Assembly (NCBI RefSeq): GCF_009299505.1
Contig: NZ_WBSM01000008.1
Span: forward strand, 1 to 64,000
Reading direction: 5' to 3'
Length of the DNA: 64,000 nucleotides
DNA from: Bifidobacterium ramosum
GTDB taxonomy: Bacteria > Actinomycetota > Actinomycetes > Actinomycetales > Bifidobacteriaceae
Positions 46,562 through 54,492 of the stretch are shown here, piece by piece. Under the pieces are notes generated by a model. The model had not been told where the DNA came from, made no database searches, and saw only the letters and a list, made by a program, of their open reading frames with translations. Within the stretch, counting starts at the first letter, position 1, and each line of letters opens with the position of its first letter. Position numbers and translations under genes: made by a program.

Positions 46562-48022
46562 TCACGCCTCGGCGAGCTGGGTCGTCGCCGGGGCCGTGTC
46601 CAATGGCCGCATCCGGCGCATCCGTCCCACCGCAAGTCCGATGCACACGAACGTCACCGCATACAGCGCGACGATGCCCGACCCGCTCAGCCAGCCGGCG
46701 ACGTTCGCCCCACCTGTGCCGACACCAAGCGCCGCGTCGATCGACGACGTGTACCACCAGCCAGGCGTCAGCGTGACGAGCGGAACGATCGCGTCGGGCA
46801 TCATGCTCACGGGGAACGCGATGCCCGAGGTGAACATGATGAGCAGGCCGAACACGTTGGCGAATCCGTTGGCGGCCGTATCGGAGGCGCCGAACTCGCC
46901 AAGCATGAACCCGCAGGCCACGCACATGAGGCTGAACATGCAGGCCGAACCAAACGTCATTGCCACACCCGTCGTCGGCAACACGGTCGGATCGGCTCCG
47001 GCCGCGGCCGTCAGCCCCAATGCGGCGATGAGGTAGGCCACGCAGATCAACAGCGCGAAGACGCAGAGCACACCCATGCGTTTCAATCCGATCGACGCCG
47101 CCACCGGGGACGCCGCAAGCCTGCGCCGCAGCTCCCCCGCGCCGAATACGCGCGACACGAGACTCACGCACACGCTCAATGTCAGGAACAGCGGATACAC
47201 CGCGGTTTTCATCGTGTCGCCGAATCCCGATGCGACCGGATTCACCGTGCCGGCATCTCGCTTGTCCTTCGACGTGATCTTCTCCACGGCGACCGTACGG
47301 TTGATATCCGCATCATGCGCCGTCTTCGCGGCACTGTCGGCGGCATTTTTCACATCGTCCATCGTCAGATCGGTCATCGTGCCTTCCGGCAGCGACTCGA
47401 TGTCGAACGCGGACGGATCGACCGCGATCTTCGACCAGTCACCGTCCGTCCCGGTATTCTGACCTGCGGATGCCCCGACGCCGGCGGCTCCCCCACTCAT
47501 CTTCACGTACCAGTCCTTCAGCGCGGCCTGGTCGATGTGCGCATGTCCGCCGATCAGCGCGATGCGGACGAGCGAGAGGAATCCGCTCACGTTCATGCCG
47601 CCGATCGTGCCGGCTCCGGACGCGTAGCTCGTGACCGTCTCGACCTGCGGCATGGCACCGCCGGAACGCGCGGCCGCAAGGAACCGGTCCGCGTATCCGT
47701 TCGGGATGATGACGATGAGATCGGTCCAATTCGAGGCGACGGCCTGCTGCAGCGATTCGGAGTCGTCCTTCAGATCGATCAGCGTGGCGGATTCGGACAG
47801 ATAGTCGCGTAAGGCTCCGGCGATGCCGCCGCGGTTGTCGTCCCGATCGACGACGGCGACGTTGACCTTGGCCGGCTCGTAGGTGTCGGCGACGGGCCGG
47901 TTGGCGGCGGTGATCTGCGACCAGCTGAGCGTGAACATCATGACGCCCATGAGCACGAGATAGATGATGATGTACGTGCGGTGCGCGATCAGCACGCGCA
48001 CGGTGGCCTTACAGGTGTTCAT
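46562..48022 (-). CDS. ABC-2 type transporter permease (second subunit)
   Basis: 486 residues. YhgE/ABC-2 topology: one N-terminal helix (AHRTYIIIYLVLMGVMMFTL), a large external domain (about 45-260), then five helices (about 265-470). It overlaps the upstream permease gene by 14 bases. It probably forms a heterodimer with that protein, driven by the ATPase at 49389-50342. Confidence 0.88.
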   Translation of the reverse strand: MNTCKATVRVLIAHRTYIIIYLVLMGVMMFTLSWSQITAANRPVADTYEPAKVNVAVVDRDDNRGGIAGALRDYLSESATLIDLKDDSESLQQAVASNWTDLIVIIPNGYADRFLAAARSGGAMPQVETVTSYASGAGTIGGMNVSGFLSLVRIALIGGHAHIDQAALKDWYVKMSGGAAGVGASAGQNTGTDGDWSKIAVDPSAFDIESLPEGTMTDLTMDDVKNAADSAAKTAHDADINRTVAVEKITSKDKRDAGTVNPVASGFGDTMKTAVYPLFLTLSVCVSLVSRVFGAGELRRRLAASPVAASIGLKRMGVLCVFALLICVAYLIAALGLTAAAGADPTVLPTTGVAMTFGSACMFSLMCVACGFMLGEFGASDTAANGFANVFGLLIMFTSGIAFPVSMMPDAIVPLVTLTPGWWYTSSIDAALGVGTGGANVAGWLSGSGIVALYAVTFVCIGLAVGRMRRMRPLDTAPATTQLAEA

Positions 48023-49271
48023 AGCGTTGCCTCCTGAGCATGATCACGCCGGCCATGAGGAACACCGCGCTCATCGCGAGCAGGATGGCGCAGGTGCGGA
48101 TGAACGGCTGGGTGCTGTCGTAATACATGAGCGAGTAGAACAGGTTGGTGACTTGTTGGGTGGGGTTGATGGCGGCGAGCAGCGGGACCTTGCGCGAGAT
48201 CAGGTCGCTCAATTCCATCGCGAACCCGCCGTACAGGCCGCTGAACAGCGACAGTCCGCAGGCGATCGCGGTGGATATGCTCTGCTTGACGCCGTCCGTG
48301 AGCTTGGGGATCGCACCGATCATCGTGCCGAACGAACAGGTCATGAACGAGGCGACCACCACGGCGAGCACGGCCAACGGTTCACGCCCACCGACCGCGA
48401 TGCCGCACACGTAACGGATGTAGGCGAGCGCGACGAGCAGGCACGCGCAGGAGCACAGCCAACCGGCGAGGAACCCGGCAAGCAGCTGTCTGGCGCGGCC
48501 GAGCGGCGCGACGGTGCGGCGGATGCCGAGTGCGGAGAGATTCGCCTGCGCGGTGGTGACGGTATGGATCATGTACGACATGGCGAGCAGACAGGCCATG
48601 CCCATGAGCGCATAGTAATATCTCGCCATCACGTCGGGTTTGAAGTTGGTCAGTGAGATCTCCTTCGTACCGTTCATGGCCGAGCCGATGCCGTTCCAGA
48701 ACGTGCGCGTGAGGGCGGCGGTCGGGTTGTCCTTCAACGCAGTTTTCACGGTCGCGCTGGTGCGGTTGTATTGGTCGATCACGTTGTCGAGCGCGGCGAG
48801 GGAGACATCGAGTCCCACGTCCTGCGTGCCGTTGTTGGCCGTGGCGACGGTGTCGGAGCCGAGCGTGAGCGCGATGCGGCCGTCGCCGTCCGCGGCGATG
48901 ACGCCATCCGTCTTGCCTCGGGTCAGCAGGTCACGGGCCTGTGCGGCGGAGTCGACCTTGGTGACGTCCAGCAGGCGTATGTCGATGTCGATGTCGCCGA
49001 TGGTCGTGTCGGCGTTGTCACCGCCGGTCGCCTTATCCGTTCTGCCGTCGCCGGCGAGCGCGGTGATCAGCGTGTCCGCGCCGACCGCGTTTGTCCAGTT
49101 CGTGTCCTGGACGACGGCGACGGGTACCGGGGTGATGCTCATGGCCTTGTCGAGTCCGCCGAACACGCCGTTGAACATGGTCGCCAGCGCGATCGGGAAC
49201 ACGATGAGCCAAAACAGCGAACTTTTGTTGCGCAGGTTCATTTTCAGGGTGACGATGAAGGTGCTCCACAT
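48009..49271 (-). CDS. ABC-2 type transporter permease (first subunit)
   Basis: 420 residues with the same layout as its partner: an N-terminal helix (KSSLFWLIVFPIALATMFNG), an external domain rich in Asp/Thr (about 45-200), then six helices. ATG at 49271 was chosen because AAAGGAG precedes it. The frame continues upstream only through palindromic repeat 1 copy d, which lies between this gene and the ATPase. Substrate unknown; antimicrobial peptide export or resistance is common for such systems with a NarL-type TCS. Confidence 0.88.
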   Translation of the reverse strand: MWSTFIVTLKMNLRNKSSLFWLIVFPIALATMFNGVFGGLDKAMSITPVPVAVVQDTNWTNAVGADTLITALAGDGRTDKATGGDNADTTIGDIDIDIRLLDVTKVDSAAQARDLLTRGKTDGVIAADGDGRIALTLGSDTVATANNGTQDVGLDVSLAALDNVIDQYNRTSATVKTALKDNPTAALTRTFWNGIGSAMNGTKEISLTNFKPDVMARYYYALMGMACLLAMSYMIHTVTTAQANLSALGIRRTVAPLGRARQLLAGFLAGWLCSCACLLVALAYIRYVCGIAVGGREPLAVLAVVVASFMTCSFGTMIGAIPKLTDGVKQSISTAIACGLSLFSGLYGGFAMELSDLISRKVPLLAAINPTQQVTNLFYSLMYYDSTQPFIRTCAILLAMSAVFLMAGVIMLRRQRYEHL

Positions 49272-49319
49272 GGCGTTCTCCTTTCCTTGGGTGAGGCGTG
49301 GGTGCCGATCGAATGGTTT

Positions 49320-49365
49320 CCCTCTCCGAGAGGAGCTGTCAGCCTGCGGCTGACTGAGAGGAGCC
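49320..49365 (+). repeat. Palindromic repeat family 1, copy d
   Basis: Stem 1 is CCTCTC/GAGAGG, a compensated change from CCCCTC/GAGGGG. Stem 2, GTCAGCC/GGCTGAC, is extended. It lies within the ABC operon between ATPase and permease. Confidence 0.8.
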
Positions 49366-49388
49366 ACCCGACCGGCCTCATCCACTCC

Positions 49389-50342
49389 TCAGTCCCGCAG
49401 CGCCTTGCCGGTCAGTTCGAGGAACACGTCGTTGAGGCTTGGCGGCCGGCTGGTCAGATGGCCGAGGTTCGCGCCCGCGCCGCGCAGCACGCCGATCAGG
49501 TCGACGAGGTTGTGGTCGCCGCGCCGGCAGCGTACGGCCAGCTCGTGGCCGTCGTACGTCGCCTCGATCACGAACGGGAGCGCGCGTACGGCCGCGAGCG
49601 CGTCGTCGGTCAGATCGAACGTTTCGATGGTGATCCGCTCCCCCGTGTCGATCATGGCCTTGAGTTCGTCGGCGATGCCGAGCGCGAGATGCCGGCCGTG
49701 GTCCATGATGAGGATGCGGTCGCAGATCTGTTCGACCTCCTCCATGTAGTGACTCGTGTAGATCACGGTCGCGCCGTCCCGGTTGAGCTTCTGGATGCCT
49801 TCGAGGATCGCGTTGCGGCTTTGCGGGTCGACGGCCACGGTCGGCTCGTCGAAGAAGATCAGGTCGGGCCTGTGCGCGATGCCACAGGCGATGTTGAGAC
49901 GACGCAGGAGGCCGCCGGAGAGTTTGCCCGGGCGGAATTTGCGGAATTCCTGCAGTCCGGCGAAGTCGATCGCCTCTTCGACGAGCGGCGCGCGGTCGGC
50001 TTTCTTCGGCACGTACAGCGAGCAGAAGTAGTCGATGTTTTCGGTGACGGTCAGCTCGTTGAACACGGCAACGTTCTGCGGCACGATGCCGATGCGGCGC
50101 TTGAGCGCATAGCTGGTCGGCGTCATCGGCTGGTCGAACACGCGGATCGTGCCGGCGTCGTAGGTGAGCAGCGCGAGGATGCAGTTGATGGCGGTGGTCT
50201 TGCCGGAACCGTTGGGTCCGAGCAGGCCGAAGATCTCGCCCTGGTTCACATCGAGGTCGAAGTAGTCGAGCGCGACCATGTCGCCGTATCGTTTGACCAG
50301 TTGACTGACATGGACGGCCGGCGTGTCGGTGATGTCGGTCAT
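49389..50342 (-). CDS. ABC transporter ATPase of the ABC-2 exporter
   Basis: 317 residues. Walker A GPNGSGKTTAIN, signature KLSGGLLRRLNIA and Walker B LIFFDEPTVAVDP are visible, with the DUF4162-like C-terminal domain used in ABC-2 exporters. It is first in the unit and starts 276 bases from the divergent kinase gene. ATG at 50342 has AAAGGAGC upstream. Confidence 0.93.
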   Translation of the reverse strand: MTDITDTPAVHVSQLVKRYGDMVALDYFDLDVNQGEIFGLLGPNGSGKTTAINCILALLTYDAGTIRVFDQPMTPTSYALKRRIGIVPQNVAVFNELTVTENIDYFCSLYVPKKADRAPLVEEAIDFAGLQEFRKFRPGKLSGGLLRRLNIACGIAHRPDLIFFDEPTVAVDPQSRNAILEGIQKLNRDGATVIYTSHYMEEVEQICDRILIMDHGRHLALGIADELKAMIDTGERITIETFDLTDDALAAVRALPFVIEATYDGHELAVRCRRGDHNLVDLIGVLRGAGANLGHLTSRPPSLNDVFLELTGKALRD

Positions 50343-50429
50343 GTCCGCTCCTTTCCTTGGGATGATTTCATCATCGCGCGTGGGGCGTGACGATGCCACA
50401 GCCATCCGTCACGACGTGGCCGGGCGGAC

Positions 50430-50445
50430 GTGACATTTGTCACGG
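50430..50445. promoter_or_regulatory. CGTGACA-TT-TGTCACG palindrome in the ABC/TCS divergent region
   Basis: Seven-base perfect arms with a two-base centre. The same CGTGAC/GTCACG half-sites appear singly nearby. It has the GTGA-N6-TCAC spacing used by CRP/FNR-type regulators and could equally be a response-regulator site. Confidence 0.55.
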
Positions 50446-50450
50446 GTTTG

Positions 50451-50606
50451 CCGGTTCCCGGGATTTTCGGCGGAATATCCCGGGAACCAGCCCATGTTCG
50501 GTTTTTCTCGCAATCGTTGGAACGCCGCTGATCGCGATGTGCGCAATGTTCGATGCTGTGCGTTTGCCGGTTCCCGGGATCTGCACGCCGCATCCCGGGA
50601 ACCGGC
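50451..50606. repeat. Two homologous hairpins (GCCGGTTCCCGGGAT) before the kinase gene
   Basis: Copy 1 has 12-base perfect arms (50454-50465/50478-50489). Copy 2 has 15-base perfect arms (50566-50580/50592-50606) ending 12 bases before the kinase ATG. Both start TTTGCCGGTTCCCGGGAT. Confidence 0.85.
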
Positions 50607-50618
50607 TACCATGAGGGC

Positions 50619-51845
50619 ATGCTCATCTTGCTGGACAAAGCGTTGCTCTTGGCCTGTGCAACGGCCATGGCCGCGCTGTCCGGTTGCGACACCGCCGCGC
50701 TGATCGGTCTGTTGACGGCGATCTCCCTGTCCTGTCTGGGCGAATGGCTGATGTTGCGACGCGTCGCTCCTGCCATGACCGCGCTGCCGGCGGGCGTCTG
50801 CATCGTGGCAGCCCTGCTCATGCCGCGCTGGTGCGTGTTTTTGCCGGTCGTCGCCTATGATCTGGCGCGTCTGCCAGTGGCGTGGCATGATGCGCGCGCG
50901 GATAGGCTGGTCAGATGGCTGTCGCCGCTAGTGCCGACGACCATCGCCATGGCGCGTATGGGCGATGTCTCCGACCGGCTGATACTGCTTGTGGCCGGTC
51001 TGGTCACCGTGATCGGTCTGATGCTGGGCCGGTCGCGCGCGACGGTGCTGCGGCTGCGGCGGACGCTGCGGCATACGCAGGATATCGCCCGTGACGGCAA
51101 CCGTGCCAACCGTCGCCGCATGGCCGACATCGCCGAGGAACGCTCGCAGTCGGTGCGCATGGCCACGCTGAACGAGCGCACGCGTATCGCCCGCGAGATC
51201 CACGACAACGTCGGCCATCTGCTTACCCGTGCGATCATGCAGGCGCAGGCCGGCAGGGCGGTGGCCGACGCGACGGGCGACGCGGTGGCTTCCCAAGGGT
51301 TCGGCGCATTGCACGGCACATTGGACGAGGCGATGACGATGGTGCGGCGTTCCGTGCACGATCTGGCGGACGACGGTACGGATTTCGCCGCGCAGATCAC
51401 GGACGCGGCGCATGCGTTCGGCATGGCGACGCCCGGGTTCACGGTAACGCTGTCGAACGAGATCACGGATGCGCCGGCACCGGTGACCCACTGTTTCGCC
51501 ACAGTGATCCGTGAATCGCTGTCGAATGTGGTCCGGCACAGCGATGCATCCACGGCGACGGTGACGTTGCGTGATTTCCCGGCGATCTGGCAGCTGGTCA
51601 TCGAGGATCCGGGCCCGGTGAAGGCCATGGCCGACCGTCATGACGAATCGGACGGCGAGGCAATGCGCGGCATGGGATTGGCCGATATCGACAGCCGCGT
51701 GCGAGCGCTCGGAGGCATGGCATCGTGTGGCCCGTATCACGATGGATGGCGCGTGTTCGTCACGGTTCCCAAGCGGCGATGGGCCTACCATGATCCCGAC
51801 GGGAAACATGACGGCACCGTCGAGTCGGGCGTATCAAGGAGCTGA
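50619..51845 (+). CDS. Membrane sensor histidine kinase (HisKA_3/NarX type)
   Basis: 408 residues. There are about four or five membrane helices in the first 150 residues and no large sensor domain. The dimerisation segment is canonical (ERTRIAREIHDNVGHLLTRA, phospho-His in EIHD). ATPase N-box RESLSNVVRHS and G-box MRGMGLADIDSRVRALGG follow. It lies four bases before its regulator and divergent from the ABC exporter, so it probably controls it. The start at 50619 has only a close GAGGGC ribosome site within a hairpin context. Confidence 0.92.
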   Translation: MLILLDKALLLACATAMAALSGCDTAALIGLLTAISLSCLGEWLMLRRVAPAMTALPAGVCIVAALLMPRWCVFLPVVAYDLARLPVAWHDARADRLVRWLSPLVPTTIAMARMGDVSDRLILLVAGLVTVIGLMLGRSRATVLRLRRTLRHTQDIARDGNRANRRRMADIAEERSQSVRMATLNERTRIAREIHDNVGHLLTRAIMQAQAGRAVADATGDAVASQGFGALHGTLDEAMTMVRRSVHDLADDGTDFAAQITDAAHAFGMATPGFTVTLSNEITDAPAPVTHCFATVIRESLSNVVRHSDASTATVTLRDFPAIWQLVIEDPGPVKAMADRHDESDGEAMRGMGLADIDSRVRALGGMASCGPYHDGWRVFVTVPKRRWAYHDPDGKHDGTVESGVSRS

Positions 51846-51849
51846 TGTC

Positions 51850-52494
51850 ATGAGAACGGCGATTGCGGACGACGATCCGATCGTATGCCAGTCGTTGGCG
51901 ACGATCCTGACGGCGACGCATACGGCGGACGTGCTGTGGACGGCGAACGACGGGGACGCTGCGGTGGCACAGTATTTCAGGTCGCCGTCCAGCCGGCCGG
52001 ACGTGCTGCTCATCGACGTGCAGATGCCCGGCAAGGACGGGCTGGCCGCGGCGCGCGAGATTCTTGCCAAGGATCCGGCGGCGAAGATCCTGTTCCTGAC
52101 CACGTTCGCGGACCGATCGTACATCACACAGGCGGTGTCGCTCGGCGCGCGCGGCTATCTCATCAAGCAGGACGTCACATCGGTCGGCCCGGCGTTGCAG
52201 GCGGTGATGGCCGGGCAGATCGTGTTGGGCGCCGACGTGCTCGGCAAGCTCTCAACACCGGATTCGCCGGAGGAAGCCGACCGTACGGCCGACCGTCAGG
52301 CGTTCGACCGGCTGTCCGACCGCGACCGCGAGATCGCCGCATTGGTCGCCGAAGGGCTCGACAACCGCGACATCGCCGCGAAGCTGTTCGTCAGCGAAGG
52401 CACCGTACGCAACCGCATCAGCGGCATCCTCGACAAACTGGGACTGACGAACCGCACCCAGCTCGCGATCCTCTGGCTCAACGCCCACCGCTGA
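51850..52494 (+). CDS. NarL/LuxR-type response regulator
   Basis: 214 residues. The receiver has the acidic pair ADDDP, phospho-Asp in VLLIDVQMPGKDG and Lys in YLIKQDV. The LuxR HTH is at about 150-210 (LSDRDREIAALVAEGLDNRDI...SEGTVRNRISGIL). AAGGAG lies upstream, and the start is four bases after the kinase stop. Confidence 0.95.
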   Translation: MRTAIADDDPIVCQSLATILTATHTADVLWTANDGDAAVAQYFRSPSSRPDVLLIDVQMPGKDGLAAAREILAKDPAAKILFLTTFADRSYITQAVSLGARGYLIKQDVTSVGPALQAVMAGQIVLGADVLGKLSTPDSPEEADRTADRQAFDRLSDRDREIAALVAEGLDNRDIAAKLFVSEGTVRNRISGILDKLGLTNRTQLAILWLNAHR

Positions 52495-52520
52495 TCCCGA
52501 TTTCCAAGGAGGCGGATCAT

Positions 52521-52568
52521 GGCTTCCCTCCCCGAGGGGAGCTGTCGGCGCAGCCGACTGAGGGGAGC
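52521..52568 (+). repeat. Palindromic repeat family 1, copy e
   Basis: Both stems are intact (CCTCCCCGAGGGGAG and GTCGGC/GCCGAC). It lies between convergent ends of the regulator and the DUF47 gene, where it may end transcription. Confidence 0.85.
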
Positions 52569-52574
52569 GTCCGG

Positions 52575-53198
52575 TCAGCTGTTCTTCATGACGATGCTGT
52601 CGACCGTGTCGGCCACATGCTCGCAGTCGTCGGCGCACTGTTCGAGGTTGCGGTACACGTCGTGCCAGGCGAACATCTGCATCGGATCGTCGCAGGTGGT
52701 GTGCAGCGTGCGCATCGCCTCGATGAACACATGGTCAGCGTCGGTTTCGATGGTGTTGATGTCGAACACGAGTCCGCGCAGGGTCTTGGAGCGTTTGAAC
52801 TGCGGCAGTTCCGCGACGAGCAGCGCGATGCGTTCACAGGCGCGTACGACCATGTCGGCCATGTGCAGCGCGTCATCACGCATCACGGTCACGTTGTCGT
52901 AGTACATGCGGTCGAGCACGCCTTCAATGCTGTCGGTCACGTCGTCGAGCACATGGCTGAGCCGGGCGATGTCCTCGCGGTCGAACGGCGTGATGAACGC
53001 GGTCACCAGTTCGTCCATCATCTGGTGGCGCACCTCGTCGGCCGACTGTTCGATCGCATGCATGGCGTCCATGCGCTCACGCAGCCGCTCGGGATTATAG
53101 TCATGCATCACGTCCGACAGCAGGTGCGCGGCCTGGCATGCGCAGTCGGCACTCCGCTTGAAGCCGTCGAAATAGAACGCGTCGTTTTTCCGTGCCAT
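52575..53198 (-). CDS. DUF47/PhoU-like phosphate transport accessory protein
   Basis: 207 residues, all-helical. It has the family pattern of two PhoU-like bundles (DAMHAIEQSADEVRHQMMDEL; AFITPFDREDIARLSHVLDDV). DUF47 proteins accompany PiT transporters, whose activity they modulate. It lies 34 bases after the transporter gene, with GAGGAGG before its ATG. Confidence 0.93.
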   Translation of the reverse strand: MARKNDAFYFDGFKRSADCACQAAHLLSDVMHDYNPERLRERMDAMHAIEQSADEVRHQMMDELVTAFITPFDREDIARLSHVLDDVTDSIEGVLDRMYYDNVTVMRDDALHMADMVVRACERIALLVAELPQFKRSKTLRGLVFDINTIETDADHVFIEAMRTLHTTCDDPMQMFAWHDVYRNLEQCADDCEHVADTVDSIVMKNS

Positions 53199-53232
53199 TG
53201 CTGGTGGTCCTCCTCAAAAAAAACAGTACCGG

Positions 53233-54285
53233 TTAGAACACGAACATGAACAGTCTGGCCATGACGAAGCTGATGATGCCGCAGCCGGGGAACGTGAACA
53301 CCCAAGTGAGCATCATGTCGCGTACCACGCCGAAGTTGATGGCCGACAGGCGCCGGACCGCGCCGACGCCCATGATGGCGCTGGTCTTGGTGTGCGTGGT
53401 GGAGACGGGGATGCCAAGCACGGTCATGAGCAGCAGGCACAGCGCGCTTGACAGGTCGGCGGAGAAGCCTTGGTACTTTTCGAGACGGACCATGTCCTGG
53501 CCGACGGATTTGATGATCTTCTCGCCGCCGACGGACGTGCCGACGCCCATGATGGTGCTGCACAGGATCATGAGCCACACGGGGATCACCACGCCCGCGA
53601 CGCTCGACTGGCCGTTGCAGAACGCCATGCCGAGGAACAGCACGCCGATGAACTTCTGGCCGTCCTGCGCGCCGTGCATGAAGCTCATGGCGGCCGCGCC
53701 GACGATCTGCGCGTAGGTGAAGAACCCGTTGGTACGTCGCCGATCGAGACTCGCGCAAATCAGGGTAACAGCCTTGCACACGATCCAGCCCATGCCGAAG
53801 CCGATGAGCAGGCTGGCCACGAGGCCGTAGAGCACCTTGACCCATTCGCCCATATTGATGCCGCCCATACCGCCCTGGATGGCAATGGCCGCGCCGGACA
53901 GGCCGGCGATGAGGCTGTGGCTTTCCGACGTGGGGATGCCGAGCATGGACGCGCCGACGCTGTAGATGACGATGGAGAACAGCGCCGCGCACAGGGCGAT
54001 GAGCGCGGCGTGCGTGTCGCCGCCGAAGTCGACCATGGTGGAGATGGTGGACGCGACCGACGCGTTGACCTGCGTCATGAGGAACACGCCGAGGAAGTTG
54101 AGCACCGCGGCCATGATAACGGCCGACCGCACGCGCATGCACCGGGTGGTCACGCAGGTCGCAATGGCGTTGGGCGCGTCGGTCCATCCGTTGACAAAGA
54201 TGACGCCGAGCGTCAGCAACGTTGTCACGGCCAGTGCGGGATTGGAAAGCACCTGTTGGACGAAATACGATAGGGACACATCCAA
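53233..54285 (-). CDS. pit: Inorganic phosphate transporter, PiT family
   Basis: About 350 residues, ten or more helices. The PiT signature GWTDAPNAIATCVTTRCM is near the N-terminus and the second half-repeat near the C-terminus is GVGAVRRLSAINFGVVRDM. It imports phosphate with a cation. The start is uncertain. TTG at 54285 (AAGGA upstream) and GTG two codons later both fit. There is no ATG in frame at the right place. Confidence 0.9.
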   Translation of the reverse strand: MDVSLSYFVQQVLSNPALAVTTLLTLGVIFVNGWTDAPNAIATCVTTRCMRVRSAVIMAAVLNFLGVFLMTQVNASVASTISTMVDFGGDTHAALIALCAALFSIVIYSVGASMLGIPTSESHSLIAGLSGAAIAIQGGMGGINMGEWVKVLYGLVASLLIGFGMGWIVCKAVTLICASLDRRRTNGFFTYAQIVGAAAMSFMHGAQDGQKFIGVLFLGMAFCNGQSSVAGVVIPVWLMILCSTIMGVGTSVGGEKIIKSVGQDMVRLEKYQGFSADLSSALCLLLMTVLGIPVSTTHTKTSAIMGVGAVRRLSAINFGVVRDMMLTWVFTFPGCGIISFVMARLFMFVF

Positions 54286-54331
54286 GGGGGATCGTTCCTT
54301 CTTCTTCGAGGGCGAGCGTGCGGACAGTTTG

Positions 54332-54360
54332 ATTGTATACGATGACCGACTACGTAGTCG
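54332..54360 (-). promoter_or_regulatory. Promoter of pit with a 14-base palindrome
   Basis: On the minus strand, TATACAAT (54332-54339) is a good -10. The perfect palindrome CGACTACGTAGTCG (54347-54360) sits over the -35 area, a typical repressor position. Confidence 0.5.
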
Positions 54361-54425
54361 TATCCGTTCGTGTCGTGTTGCGTCTTTCCTCGTGCGACAG
54401 GTGGGTGGAGCGATCACGTGGCAAT

Positions 54426-54461
54426 GAAAAAGCTCCCCGGGGGATATCCCTCGGGGAGCTT
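54426..54461 (-). terminator. Terminator of xfp
   Basis: Stem AAGCTCCCCGAGGGATATCC type, with arms of about 14 bases, followed on the minus strand by TTTTTCATT. It lies 32 bases after the xfp stop. Confidence 0.92.
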
Positions 54462-54492
54462 GACTCCTTATGACCTAGCGATCAGGCTATCG

